64,000 bases of DNA from an uncultured Lachnospiraceae bacterium (GTDB taxonomy: Bacteria > Bacillota > Clostridia > Lachnospirales > Lachnospiraceae): positions 245,207-309,206 of the forward strand of contig CANRMI010000002.1 of assembly GCA_947631685.1 (NCBI GenBank), read 5' to 3'. The notes beneath the pieces were generated by a model. It saw only the letters and a list, made by a program, of their open reading frames with translations. It was not told the DNA's origin and searched no databases. The position numbers and the translations under genes are program-made. This document shows positions 42,694 through 52,009 of the stretch, piece by piece; within the stretch, counting starts at the first letter, position 1, and the number at the start of each line of letters is the position of its first letter.

Positions 42694-44181
42694 ATGTTTC
42701 ATAATTTACCCAAGGTCAAGGTGGGCGTTGTGGCTGTCAGCCGTGACTGTTTCCCCGAATCCCTGTCCGTCAACAGGAGAAAGGCGTTGATGCAGGCCTA
42801 TACCGCCAAGTACGGTGAGGAAGGCGTGTACGAGTGCCCGGTGTGCATTGTAGAGAGCGAGATTCATATGGTACAGGCACTGGAAGACATTAAAAATGCC
42901 GGCTGCAACGCGCTCTGTGTATATCTTGGCAACTTCGGACCGGAAATTGCCGAAACTCTGCTGGCAAAGCATTTTGACGGTCCGGCTATGTTTATTGCCG
43001 CGGCGGAAGAGTCCCAGAACGATCTGGTAGGAGGCAGGGGCGACGCGTACTGCGGTATGTTGAATGCCAGCTACAATCTGAAGCTGCGCAATGTGAAGGC
43101 GTACATTCCCGAATATCCGGTAGGAACGGCGGCGGAATGCGCGGATATGCTCCATGAGTTCCTTCCTATTGCAAGGGCCATCATCGGACTTTCCGATTTA
43201 AAGATCATCAGCTTTGGACCGAGACCTTTAAATTTCCTGGCCTGCAACGCGCCGATCAAGCAGCTGTATAACCTGGGCGTGGAGATCGAGGAAAATTCCG
43301 AGCTGGATCTGTTTGAAGCTTATAATAATCATGCGAAAGATGCCCGTATTCCCGATAAGGTCAAAGAAATGGAAGAGGAACTGGGGAGCGGTAATTTAAA
43401 GCCCGAGGTGCTGCCTAAGCTGGCTCAGTATGAACTGACGCTGTTAGACTGGGTGGAGGCCCATAAGGGGTATAGAAAATATGTAGCGATCGCGGGCAAA
43501 TGCTGGCCGGCGTTCCAGACGCAGTTTGGCTTTGTGCCCTGCTATGTCAACAGCCGCCTTACCGGTATGGGGATCCCCGTATCCTGCGAAGTGGATATTT
43601 ACGGCTGCCTGAGCGAGTTTATCGGTACCTGCGTCAGCGAAGACGCGGTTACTCTTCTGGATATTAACAACAGTGTGCCCGACGATATGTATGAAGAGGC
43701 CATTCAGGGTAAATTCCCGTATACCCATAAGGATACGTTCATGGGCTTCCACTGTGGCAATACCTGCTCCAGAAAGCTGGCTTTCTGCAATATGAAGAAT
43801 CAGATGATCATGGCCAGAACCCTGCCCGAAGAAGTGACAAACGGCACGCTGGAGGGAGATATTGTGCCGGGTGATATCACTTTCTACCGTCTGCAGAGCA
43901 CTGCCGATTGCAAGCTGCGCGCCTATATCGCGCAGGGAGAGGTACTGCCTGTGGCAACCCGTTCCTTCGGCAGCATCGGCGTATTTGCCATTCCGGAAAT
44001 GGGAAGATTCTATCGCCATGTCCTGATCGAGAAGAATTATCCGCACCATGGCGCGGTGGCGTTCGGACATTTTGGAAAAGCCTTATATGAGGTATTCAAA
44101 TACATCGGCGTTCCCACGGAGGATCTGGACTTCAACCATCCTGCGGGCATGATGTATCCTACCGAAAATCCTTTTGCATAA
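42694..44181 (+). CDS. L-fucose/L-arabinose isomerase family protein
   Basis: The 495-residue protein belongs to the fucose/arabinose isomerase superfamily, which converts aldoses to ketoses with a divalent metal. It shows the N-terminal domain ending in DLKIISFGPRP, the metal-site Glu regions around CEVDIYG (about residue 300), and the later FGHFGKAL. It is shorter than E. coli FucI (about 590) and most like the uncharacterised clostridial members. An AGGAGG site precedes the ATG. With XylB and DUF4867 it forms an isomerase-kinase route, for example D-arabinose or L-fucose to the ketose phosphate. The substrate is not decided by sequence. Confidence 0.85.
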   Translation: MFHNLPKVKVGVVAVSRDCFPESLSVNRRKALMQAYTAKYGEEGVYECPVCIVESEIHMVQALEDIKNAGCNALCVYLGNFGPEIAETLLAKHFDGPAMFIAAAEESQNDLVGGRGDAYCGMLNASYNLKLRNVKAYIPEYPVGTAAECADMLHEFLPIARAIIGLSDLKIISFGPRPLNFLACNAPIKQLYNLGVEIEENSELDLFEAYNNHAKDARIPDKVKEMEEELGSGNLKPEVLPKLAQYELTLLDWVEAHKGYRKYVAIAGKCWPAFQTQFGFVPCYVNSRLTGMGIPVSCEVDIYGCLSEFIGTCVSEDAVTLLDINNSVPDDMYEEAIQGKFPYTHKDTFMGFHCGNTCSRKLAFCNMKNQMIMARTLPEEVTNGTLEGDIVPGDITFYRLQSTADCKLRAYIAQGEVLPVATRSFGSIGVFAIPEMGRFYRHVLIEKNYPHHGAVAFGHFGKALYEVFKYIGVPTEDLDFNHPAGMMYPTENPFA

Positions 44182-44202
44182 GTCGGCAAAAAGGATTATA
44201 AT
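44174..44202 (+). promoter_or_regulatory. Candidate dnaE promoter inside the end of the isomerase gene
   Basis: TTGCAT and TATAAT are 17 bp apart. The predicted start, about 44209, lies directly in front of the terminator hairpin at 44212. Confidence 0.5.
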
Positions 44203-44211
44203 AAAGAGAGC

Positions 44212-44236
44212 GGGCGGCCTGCGGGCCGCCCTTTTT
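44212..44236 (+). terminator. Rho-independent terminator between the isomerase gene and dnaE
   Basis: GGGCGGCC and GGCCGCCC form a perfect GC-rich stem with a 4-nt loop, followed by five T. Confidence 0.85.
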
Positions 44237-44267
44237 GGTAGACGGGACCGGTGGGAAAGGAGTTTAC

Positions 44268-47200
44268 ATGGCATTCACTCATTTGCACGTTCATACGGAG
44301 TATTCGCTCTTAGACGGATCCAACAAAATTAAGGAATATGTGAAGCGCGTAAAAGAACTGGGTATGGACAGCGCGGCCATTACGGACCACGGAGTCATGT
44401 ATGGCGTGATCGATTTTTATAAAGAGGCGAAAGCGGCAGGGATCAAGCCTATTTTAGGCTGCGAGGTCTATGTGGCTCCCAATTCCCGTTTTGACAAGGA
44501 GCTGACCGGCGGCGAGGACAGATATTATCATCTGGTACTGTTAGCTGAAAATAATACCGGTTATGCCAACCTGATGAAGATTGTCAGCAAGGGATTTACG
44601 GAAGGCTACTATTATAAGCCCCGTGTGGATATGGAAGTGCTGCGCCAGTATCATGAGGGGATCATTGCGCTCTCTGCCTGTCTGGCGGGAGAAGTGCAGC
44701 GCTATATTGTAAAGGGCCTGATAGATGAAGCCGAGAAAACGGCCTTAAAATATGAGGAATGCTTTGGCAAGGGAAATTTTTTCCTGGAGATGCAGGACCA
44801 TGGGATTCCCGAGCAGAGACTTGTCAATACGGAGCTGCTCAAAATGAGCGGCAAGCTGGATATTCCGCTGGTGGTGACGAATGATGTGCACTATACCTAT
44901 GCGGAAGACGCGGATTCCCATGATGTGCTGCTTTGCCTGCAGACCGGCAAAAAGCTGGCGGATACGGACCGCATGCGCTATGAGGGCGGCCAGTATTACG
45001 TCAAGAGCGAAGAAGAGATGAAAGGGCTGTTCCCCTACGCGTGGGAAGCTGTGGAAAATACACAGAGGATCGCGGACAGATGCAGCGTGGAGATTGAGTT
45101 TGGGGTGACAAAGCTGCCCAAATATGATGTGCCAAAGGGGTATGATTCTTGGGGCTATCTGAACAAGCTCTGCGATGAAGGATTAAAGGAGCGTTACGGG
45201 GACGGCAGCCTGCCGGCGGGGGATACGGGGCAGACTCTCAGGGAAAGGCTGGATTATGAGCTGAACGTTATCCGCACCATGGGATATGTGGATTATTTTC
45301 TGATCGTATGGGACTTTATCAACTATGCCAGGGAAAACGGGATCCCGGTAGGCCCCGGAAGAGGTTCCGCGGCGGGCAGCATTGTGGCTTACTGCCTGAA
45401 GATCACCAGTATAGACCCCATCCGTTATAATCTGCTCTTTGAGCGGTTCTTAAATCCGGAAAGGGTGTCCATGCCCGATATTGACGTAGATTTCTGCTTT
45501 GAAAGAAGGCAGGAAGTCATTGACTATGTGGGGCGCAAGTATGGCGCGGATAAAGTGGTGCAGATAGTGACCTTTGGTACTATGGCGGCAAAGGGTGTGA
45601 TACGGGATGTGGGAAGAGTCATGGATCTGCCCTATGCCTATGTGGACTCCATTGCGAAAATGATACCGGGAGAGCTGAACATTACCATAGACAGAGCGCT
45701 GGAGATCAATCCGGAATTCCATACGCTCTACAGCGCGGACGAGCAGGTCAGGCGTCTGATCGATATGTGCAGAAGGCTGGAGGGACTTCCCAGGCACACC
45801 TCCATGCACGCGGCGGGAGTGGTCATCTGTCAGAAGTCCGCGGATGAGTTTGTGCCGCTTTCCAGGGGCTCCGACGGTTCCATTACCACCCAGTTTACCA
45901 TGACGACCTTAGAGGAACTGGGCCTTTTGAAAATGGATTTCCTGGGGCTGCGTACCCTGACGGTGATCAACGACGCAGTCGGGATGATCGAAAAGGATAC
46001 AGGCAGGCATATAGACATAGACAATATAGACTATGACGACAAAGCCGTTTTGGAATCTTTGGGCACGGGCAGGACCGATGGGGTGTTCCAGTTGGAAAGC
46101 GCGGGGATGCGCAGCTTCATGAAAGAGTTAAAGCCCAAGAACCTGGAGGACATTATTGCGGGAATTTCCCTTTACCGTCCGGGACCCATGGATTTTATTC
46201 CCAAATATCTCAAAGGGAAAAACAGCGGGGAAGAGATCACCTACGCCTGTCCCCAGTTAGAGCCGATTCTGGCGCCCACCTACGGGTGCATTGTCTATCA
46301 GGAGCAGGTCATGCAGATCGTGCGGGATTTAGGCGGTTATACCCTGGGCAGAAGCGACCTAGTGCGCCGGGCCATGAGCAAAAAGAAACAGTATGTCATG
46401 GAGAAAGAGCGGGAAAACTTTATCCACGGAAACCCCGAGGAGGGCGTGCCGGGCTGTGTGGCAAAAGGGATCGACGAAAAAGTGGCGGGCGACATCTACG
46501 AAACCATGATGGATTTCGCGAAGTACGCGTTCAACAAATCCCATGCGGCCTGTTATGCGGTAGTGGCCTATCAGACAGCTTATTTGAAGTACTATTATCC
46601 GGTGGAGTTTATGGCGGCGCTTTTGACCTCCGTTATCGACAATCCCAGAAAGGTTTCCGAGTACATACTGGTGTGCCGGAGTATGGGGATCAAAGTTCTG
46701 CCTCCGGACATCAACCGGGGAGAGAGCAAATTCTCCGTTTCGGATGGCTGCATACGCTATGCCCTGACCGCCATTAAGAGTATAGGCCGTCCCATTATCA
46801 ACGCGGTGGCGGAGGAGAGAAAGAGGGGAGGCGTTTTCCTCAATCTGGAGGATTTTGTCAGCAGAATGGCGGATAAGGAGCTGAACAAACGGGCCATTGA
46901 GAGCTTTATCAAGGCCGGTGCCATGGACAGTCTGGGTGGAAGCCGCAAGCAGCTGATGGCGGTATATGTGCAGGTGGTGGACAACATCCAGAAGAATAAG
47001 AAGAACAATATGGCAGGGCAGCTTTCCCTCTTCGATATGGTAGAGGAGGAAGCCAAAGCGGACTTTGATATAAAGCTGCCCGAGATAGGGGAGTATTCCA
47101 AGGAAACTTTGTTGAATTTTGAAAAGGAAGTGCTGGGCATCTATGTCAGCGGGCATCCGCTGGAAGAGTACGAGAAGACCTGGCGGAAGAAGATCACAGC

Positions 47201-47750
47201 GACTACCGCGGAATTTTCCCTGGATGAAGAAAGCGGGAAGGTAGGTATCGGGGACGGCTCCGTCGTTACCATAGGAGGCATCATCTCGGAAAAGACCATT
47301 AAATATACCAAGAGCAACAAGGTCATGGCGTTTCTGACCATAGAGGATCTGGCGGGAACAGTGGAAGTAGTGGTATTTCCCAGGGACTATGAAAAATACA
47401 GCGCTCTTTTGATGGAGGATGCCAAGGTATTTATTACCGGGCGGGTATCTGTAGAGGAGGAAAAGGACGGAAAGCTGATCTGTGAGAGGATTGAGCCTTT
47501 TGCGAAGCCTTCCAGAACGCTTTGGATCAAATTTGAAACCAGAGAAGCCTATCAGGCGGCGGAGCAGGAGCTTTTTGCGGCGATCGCGGAATCGGAGGGG
47601 GAGGACAGCGTAGTGATCTACACGGAAAATCCCAAAGGGAAGAAGGAGCTGCCCCGCAATCGGAACGTCAAGGCGGACGAAGCCCTCTTAAAGACTCTTT
47701 ACGCGCTTTACGGAGAGGAAAACGTCAAGCTGGTGACAAAAGAAATCTGA
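44268..47750 (+). CDS. dnaE: DNA polymerase III alpha subunit (DnaE type)
   Basis: The 1160-residue replicative polymerase subunit begins with a PHP domain (FTHLHVHTEYSLLDG, AAITDHGVMYG). The polymerase palm carries the catalytic acids in PDIDVDFCFERR (about residue 405), and the fingers and beta-clamp-binding region follow, along with a tandem HhH region. An OB-fold (VVTIGGIISEKTIKY, about residue 1000) lies near the C-terminus. It is the DnaE form rather than PolC, which Clostridia carry as a second polymerase. AAAGGAG lies 7 bp before the ATG at 44268; the upstream frame extension at 44235 overlaps the terminator. Single gene, with its own promoter candidate. Confidence 0.97.
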   Translation: MAFTHLHVHTEYSLLDGSNKIKEYVKRVKELGMDSAAITDHGVMYGVIDFYKEAKAAGIKPILGCEVYVAPNSRFDKELTGGEDRYYHLVLLAENNTGYANLMKIVSKGFTEGYYYKPRVDMEVLRQYHEGIIALSACLAGEVQRYIVKGLIDEAEKTALKYEECFGKGNFFLEMQDHGIPEQRLVNTELLKMSGKLDIPLVVTNDVHYTYAEDADSHDVLLCLQTGKKLADTDRMRYEGGQYYVKSEEEMKGLFPYAWEAVENTQRIADRCSVEIEFGVTKLPKYDVPKGYDSWGYLNKLCDEGLKERYGDGSLPAGDTGQTLRERLDYELNVIRTMGYVDYFLIVWDFINYARENGIPVGPGRGSAAGSIVAYCLKITSIDPIRYNLLFERFLNPERVSMPDIDVDFCFERRQEVIDYVGRKYGADKVVQIVTFGTMAAKGVIRDVGRVMDLPYAYVDSIAKMIPGELNITIDRALEINPEFHTLYSADEQVRRLIDMCRRLEGLPRHTSMHAAGVVICQKSADEFVPLSRGSDGSITTQFTMTTLEELGLLKMDFLGLRTLTVINDAVGMIEKDTGRHIDIDNIDYDDKAVLESLGTGRTDGVFQLESAGMRSFMKELKPKNLEDIIAGISLYRPGPMDFIPKYLKGKNSGEEITYACPQLEPILAPTYGCIVYQEQVMQIVRDLGGYTLGRSDLVRRAMSKKKQYVMEKERENFIHGNPEEGVPGCVAKGIDEKVAGDIYETMMDFAKYAFNKSHAACYAVVAYQTAYLKYYYPVEFMAALLTSVIDNPRKVSEYILVCRSMGIKVLPPDINRGESKFSVSDGCIRYALTAIKSIGRPIINAVAEERKRGGVFLNLEDFVSRMADKELNKRAIESFIKAGAMDSLGGSRKQLMAVYVQVVDNIQKNKKNNMAGQLSLFDMVEEEAKADFDIKLPEIGEYSKETLLNFEKEVLGIYVSGHPLEEYEKTWRKKITATTAEFSLDEESGKVGIGDGSVVTIGGIISEKTIKYTKSNKVMAFLTIEDLAGTVEVVVFPRDYEKYSALLMEDAKVFITGRVSVEEEKDGKLICERIEPFAKPSRTLWIKFETREAYQAAEQELFAAIAESEGEDSVVIYTENPKGKKELPRNRNVKADEALLKTLYALYGEENVKLVTKEI

Positions 47751-47758
47751 TAAAATCA

Positions 47759-47787
47759 TTGAAAATGCCGCTAAAAAGGGTTAAAAT
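47759..47787 (+). promoter_or_regulatory. Promoter for pfkA
   Basis: TTGAAA and TAAAAT are 17 bp apart, 27 bp before the ATG. Confidence 0.65.
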
Positions 47788-47814
47788 ATAGAAAATCGGT
47801 GAGGAGGTTGAGTC

Positions 47815-48789
47815 ATGGCTGAGCAGGTAAAGACAATCGGAGTATTGACGAGCGGCGGCGACGCACCCGGAATGAATGCCGCGATCCGCGCGGTGGTAAG
47901 GACCGCGATCGCGAAAGGACTGAAAGTCAAGGGTATTGAGAGAGGATACATGGGACTGCTGAATGAAGATATTAAGGATATGCAGACTAGGGACGTTTCC
48001 GATATTATCCAAAAGGGAGGTACTGTTTTAGGTACCGCCAGATGTCCTGAATTTGTGGAGCCGGAAGTGCAGCAGAAAGCAGCAGATATTTGTAAAAAGC
48101 ATGGCATAGACGGGCTGGTTGTCATTGGCGGAGACGGTTCTTACCGCGGCGCCCAGGCGCTGGCAAGACTGGGGATCAATGCTATCGGTCTGCCGGGCAC
48201 GATCGACTTAGACATTTCCTGTACGGACTATACCATTGGCTTTGATACGGCAATCAATACAGCCATGGAAGCCATCGATAAGGTCAGAGATACCTCTTCC
48301 TCTCATGAACGCTGCAGTATCATTGAGGTTATGGGAAGGAACGCGGGATATATCGCGCTCTGGTGCGGTATTGCCAACGGAGCGGAGGACATTCTGCTGC
48401 CAGAGAAATACGATTACGACGAGCAGGCCATTATCAACAATATCATAGAGAAGCGTAAAATGGGCAAGAAGCACCACATCATCATCAATGCGGAAGGAAT
48501 CGGGCACTCCAATTCCATGGCAAAGAGAATTGAAGCCGCTACGGGAGTGGAAACCCGCGCCACTATTTTAGGGCACATGCAGCGGGGCGGAAGTCCTACC
48601 TGTAAGGACCGCTACTACGCGTCCATTATGGGAGCCTACGCGGTGACCTTGCTGCAGCAGGGCAAGACCAAGAGAGTGGTGGCCTATAAGAATGGTGAGT
48701 TTACGGACTTCGATATTGAGGAAGCATTGGCAATGCAGAAAGAATTGCCTGAGTTTTCTCTGGAGGTCAGCAAGCTTTTGTCCCGCTAA
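47815..48789 (+). CDS. pfkA: 6-phosphofructokinase (ATP type)
   Basis: PfkA phosphorylates fructose-6-phosphate to the 1,6-bisphosphate in glycolysis. The 324-residue protein has the ATP loop TSGGDAPGMNAAIR, GGDGSYRGA (whose Gly marks ATP rather than pyrophosphate use), and the active-site GTIDLDI, where the common form is GTIDNDI; the catalytic Asp is kept. RGGSPT near the C-terminus is also typical. A GGAGG site precedes the ATG. It has its own promoter and terminator. Confidence 0.96.
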   Translation: MAEQVKTIGVLTSGGDAPGMNAAIRAVVRTAIAKGLKVKGIERGYMGLLNEDIKDMQTRDVSDIIQKGGTVLGTARCPEFVEPEVQQKAADICKKHGIDGLVVIGGDGSYRGAQALARLGINAIGLPGTIDLDISCTDYTIGFDTAINTAMEAIDKVRDTSSSHERCSIIEVMGRNAGYIALWCGIANGAEDILLPEKYDYDEQAIINNIIEKRKMGKKHHIIINAEGIGHSNSMAKRIEAATGVETRATILGHMQRGGSPTCKDRYYASIMGAYAVTLLQQGKTKRVVAYKNGEFTDFDIEEALAMQKELPEFSLEVSKLLSR

Positions 48790-48807
48790 AAGATAAATCA
48801 GGAATTA

Positions 48808-48853
48808 AGAGCCCTGGAAAGCGGCGTCATCCGGCTTTCGGGGTTCTTTTTCT
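48808..48853 (+). terminator. Terminator after pfkA
   Basis: A two-part stem (AGAGCCC with GGGTTCT outside, GAAAGC with GCTTTC inside) is followed by a T-rich run. Confidence 0.7.
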
Positions 48854-48869
48854 TACATGGAGGTCAAAT

Positions 48870-49679
48870 ATGATAAGCAGTACATCCAATCCCCGCATCA
48901 AGCAGCTTGTGCAGTGGCAGAGCAAGTCCAAAGAGCGGGAGAGGGACGGCGTGTTTGTGGCGGAGGGCCTGAAAATGTTAGAGGAGGCGCCGGAGCCGCT
49001 CATTCGGGAGATCTATCTGACGCAGGAAACCGCGGAAACACTGCAAAAAGGGAAAACAGAAAAAGAACGTGTGTTATGGAATAAAATATCCCGGATGGAT
49101 TATGAAACGGTGTCCGAAGCGGCTTTCCGGAAAGCTTCGGATACCCAGTCGCCCCAGGGAGTGCTGACTGTGTTAGAGCAGCCCAGGTATCGGCGGGAGG
49201 ATATACTGACTGCTGAAAAAGGATTGTATCTGCTGCTGGAGGATCTGCAGGATCCGGGCAATCTGGGGGCGATCTTGAGAAGCGGTGAGGGAGCGGGAAT
49301 AACGGGTGTTATTATGACAAAAGGGACGGTGGACCTTTTTAATCCCAAGGCTGTCCGGGCTACCATGGGTTCTATATACCGGATTCCCTTTCTCTATACA
49401 GACAGCTTGCAGGATGTGATAAAGGATATGCGCAGCAGGCATATTGCGGTTTATGCCGCACATCTGAAGGGTAGCAGCCTGTATGACGCCTTTTCCTTCC
49501 GGAAAAGCTGCGCGTTTCTGATCGGAAATGAAGGAAGAGGGCTGAGAAAGGAAACAGCCGAGCTGGCGGATCATTACATAAAGATTCCCATGGAGGGCAG
49601 GGTGGAATCCCTAAACGCGGCGGTTTCCGCGTCCCTGTTATTATATGAAGCGTACAGGCAGAGGCGGCAGGTCCGATAA
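48870..49679 (+). CDS. TrmH/SpoU-family RNA 2'-O-methyltransferase
   Basis: The enzyme methylates ribose 2'-OH in rRNA (RlmB/TsnR-like). The 269-residue SPOUT protein has an N-terminal substrate-binding domain and three SPOUT motifs: LQDPGNLGAILRS (motif 1, whose Asn and Arg are catalytic), LIGNEGRGL (motif 2) and VESLNAAVSASLLLYE (motif 3). Together motifs 2 and 3 form the trefoil knot that binds SAM. The exact target nucleotide cannot be read. It is 80 bp after pfkA, behind a terminator, with GGAGG before the ATG, and 45 bp ahead of proC. Confidence 0.92.
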   Translation: MISSTSNPRIKQLVQWQSKSKERERDGVFVAEGLKMLEEAPEPLIREIYLTQETAETLQKGKTEKERVLWNKISRMDYETVSEAAFRKASDTQSPQGVLTVLEQPRYRREDILTAEKGLYLLLEDLQDPGNLGAILRSGEGAGITGVIMTKGTVDLFNPKAVRATMGSIYRIPFLYTDSLQDVIKDMRSRHIAVYAAHLKGSSLYDAFSFRKSCAFLIGNEGRGLRKETAELADHYIKIPMEGRVESLNAAVSASLLLYEAYRQRRQVR

Positions 49680-49724
49680 ACGGCTGACCGCAGCCATAGA
49701 TTTTTTACGGTATGGAGGTTAAAT

Positions 49725-50519
49725 ATGAAAATAACTTTTATTGGATTGGGAAATATGGCGGATGCTATGATCGGAGGAATGTTAAAACAAAATTTAATAA
49801 AATCGGAGGAAATATCCGGCTCTTCCAAAACGGAGGTCACAGCCGCGAAGATGCGGGAGAAATACGGTATCTGCGCGGGAACTGACAACAGGGCGGCGGC
49901 TTCCGGCGCCGATTACCTCTTTTTGGCGGTGAAGCCGGTCTGTTTCCCGGAGGTGATCGGAGAGATTCAGGACGCCGTGGGAGAGAATACAGTAGTCATC
50001 AGTATTGCCGCAGGCCAGACTATGGCCCGGATCGAAGAGCTTTTCGGACACCCCGTAAAGCTGCTGCGCTGTATGCCCAATACGCCGGCTCTTGTGGGCG
50101 CCGGCTGTACGGCTTGTACCCGCGGCGCGCTGGTAACGGACGAGGAAGCGCTGCAGGCGGAGAAACTTTTAAGCTCTTTCGGCACCGTGAGCTTTGTACC
50201 GGAAACTTTAATGGATGCGGTGGTAGGCGTCAGCGGCAGTTCACCGGCCTATGTGTTCCTTTTTATAGAAGCTATGGCGGATGCGGCCGTGGAAGCGGGA
50301 ATGCCCAGAAAGCAGGCCTGCGAAATGGCGGCACAGTCGGTGCTTGGCAGCGCGAAAATGGTGCTGGAGACGGGCATGCATCCTGCCCAGTTAAAGGACA
50401 TGGTGTGTTCGCCGGGGGGAACTACCATAGCGGCTGTACGGGTGCTGGAAGAAAAAGGACTGCGGGGCGCGGTCATGGACGCGGTAAAGGCCTGTGTGGA
50501 AAAATCCCGGAATATGTAA
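49725..50519 (+). CDS. proC: Pyrroline-5-carboxylate reductase
   Basis: ProC carries out the last step of proline synthesis, reducing pyrroline-5-carboxylate with NAD(P)H. The 264-residue protein has the dinucleotide fold GLGNMADAMIGG at the N-terminus, LAVKP, RCMPNTPALVG, and the C-terminal signature SGSSPAYVFLFIEAM with MVCSPGGTTIAAV. All core residues are kept. GGAGG lies 7 bp before the ATG. proA and proB are not nearby. The gene probably shares a transcript with the RNA methyltransferase before it; no terminator is seen after it. Confidence 0.95.
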   Translation: MKITFIGLGNMADAMIGGMLKQNLIKSEEISGSSKTEVTAAKMREKYGICAGTDNRAAASGADYLFLAVKPVCFPEVIGEIQDAVGENTVVISIAAGQTMARIEELFGHPVKLLRCMPNTPALVGAGCTACTRGALVTDEEALQAEKLLSSFGTVSFVPETLMDAVVGVSGSSPAYVFLFIEAMADAAVEAGMPRKQACEMAAQSVLGSAKMVLETGMHPAQLKDMVCSPGGTTIAAVRVLEEKGLRGAVMDAVKACVEKSRNM

Positions 50520-50594
50520 AAAGAAAAGCGTGTAAGTCCTTAAAATGCGAAAAAGCCAGTATTTATGGGAATGTAAGCGTTCACAAAACAAGGC

Positions 50595-50623
50595 TTGACA
50601 AATGAAAAAACCTCTGCTATCAT
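50595..50623 (+). promoter_or_regulatory. Strong promoter for the SleB-like hydrolase
   Basis: A perfect TTGACA is 17 bp from TATCAT, with TGC before the -10 (extended). Confidence 0.8.
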
Positions 50624-50647
50624 ACTTTTTACAACAAAATTTAATAA

Positions 50648-50689
50648 TTTCGTAATAAATTTAACAAAGTTGGCATAATCATTACGAAA
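50648..50689 (+). repeat. Inverted repeat in the leader of the SleB-like gene
   Basis: TTTCGTAAT and ATTACGAAA are exact complements around a 24-nt loop, inside the roughly 80-nt 5' leader and 8 bp before the ribosome site. It could be an RNA hairpin or an operator. Confidence 0.5.
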
Positions 50690-50710
50690 AAGATTTTGGA
50701 GGTAAGTAAA

Positions 50711-51784
50711 ATGGCAAGAGGCAGGAGGCTGCTTGAACTGCTGGCCGGATTGGGGCTCTCCCTCATCCTGGTGCTGCAGACAAGCCTGTATGCGGATGCT
50801 GGCAATAAAAATTGTCTGGACGGATTTAACGGAGGGGTGTCGGCGATCCTGGATCCCGGCGCTACGGACACTTCGGACCTGTTGTATGCCACCGCGAGGG
50901 AATTGAATCTTTACACTTCTTCTTCCAGAGAAGAATCCACCCTGGTCATGGCAAATGTCAGCAATGCATTAAATGTACGTACCGAACCGGATACCGATGC
51001 TGAGAAGGCAGGCAAGCTCTATAAGGACTGCGGCGGTACGATCTTGGAAAGAAGAAACGGCTGGACCAAGATCCAGTCAGGGGATCTGATCGGCTGGGCC
51101 AAGGACGAGTATCTGCTCTTTGGAGATGACGCCAAAGTTCTGGCGGCCAGCGTAGGCGTTACCGTAGCCCATACGGATACGGGACTGAATGTGCGCGAGG
51201 AGCCCGACTCCAACGCCGCCGTGATCGGCATTCTTCCCAAAGGCGACGAAGAGGAAGTGGTCTTTACTGACGAAGAAGCAGGCTGGGCCTGCATCGCCTA
51301 TGAGGGCGGGGACGGCTATGTATCCTTAGAATATGTCACCATTGAATTTAAGATTGACTCCGGGGAAACAATGGAGGCGATTAAGGAGCGTGAAGCCGCG
51401 GAAGCGGAAGCGAAGCGCCATGTCAATTACGGCCAGTATACCACGGATGCGGATATGACGATGCTGTTGGCGGCACTGATCCAGTGTGAGGCCGGGGGCG
51501 AAAGCTACGAGGGCCAGCTGGCGGTGGGTGCGGTAGTAATGAACCGTGTCAGAAGCGCGGCTTATCCAGATACCATCCACGGTGTTATTTACGCGTCAGG
51601 CCAGTTTACGCCTGCTCAGAACGGCAAGGTGAACAGGCTCTTAGACTCCGGCAGGATCAAACAGAGCTGTATCGACGCGGCAACCGAGGCTATTTCCGGT
51701 GTATCCAATGTTGGGGATATGACTCACTTTAGACGCAACAACGGGCGGGAAGGCCTGGTCATCGGCAACCATGTTTTCTATTAA
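50711..51784 (+). CDS. Secreted cell-wall hydrolase: two SH3b domains plus SleB-like domain
   Basis: The 357-residue protein has an N-terminal signal peptide or anchor (about residues 9-25), two bacterial SH3 domains (about 80-135 and 155-215, with NVRTEPD and NVREEPD), and a C-terminal Hydrolase_2/SleB-type lytic domain with IQCEAGGES (catalytic Glu about residue 260), AVGAVVMNRV and FTPAQNGK. SleB enzymes cut glycan strands in spore cortex; vegetative relatives act in wall turnover. The SH3b domains likely bind wall peptides. GGAGG lies just before the ATG at 50711. It is a single gene with its own promoter and terminator. Spore versus vegetative role is undecided. Confidence 0.9.
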   Translation: MARGRRLLELLAGLGLSLILVLQTSLYADAGNKNCLDGFNGGVSAILDPGATDTSDLLYATARELNLYTSSSREESTLVMANVSNALNVRTEPDTDAEKAGKLYKDCGGTILERRNGWTKIQSGDLIGWAKDEYLLFGDDAKVLAASVGVTVAHTDTGLNVREEPDSNAAVIGILPKGDEEEVVFTDEEAGWACIAYEGGDGYVSLEYVTIEFKIDSGETMEAIKEREAAEAEAKRHVNYGQYTTDADMTMLLAALIQCEAGGESYEGQLAVGAVVMNRVRSAAYPDTIHGVIYASGQFTPAQNGKVNRLLDSGRIKQSCIDAATEAISGVSNVGDMTHFRRNNGREGLVIGNHVFY

Positions 51785-51829
51785 ACAGATAAATAGAGCT
51801 GGACGGGAGAAGAGGAACTTCTCCGTGAG

Positions 51830-51867
51830 AGGAGCTTTACCGCGTAAGGCGGCAGAGCTCCTTTTTT
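51830..51867 (+). terminator. Terminator after the SleB-like gene
   Basis: AGGAGCT and AGCTCCT form the outer stem, CCGC and GCGG the inner one, followed by six T. Confidence 0.85.
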
Positions 51868-51869
51868 AC

Positions 51870-51899
51870 TTGCATGAAACGCACGGGTTTTGGTATATT
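51870..51899 (+). promoter_or_regulatory. Promoter for the NfeD-SPFH pair
   Basis: TTGCAT and TATATT are 18 bp apart, with an extended TGG. The leader to 52010 is about 100 nt, with no named structure. Confidence 0.6.
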
Positions 51900-52009
51900 A
51901 AAATTTAGAAACATACGCATAAAAGTATGGACGGAAGCCCGGAGCTGTAGTAAGATGAAATAAGAGAGCCGGCAATGATCGGGAGCCGGTGTGGAAAAGA
52001 GGGATTGCT

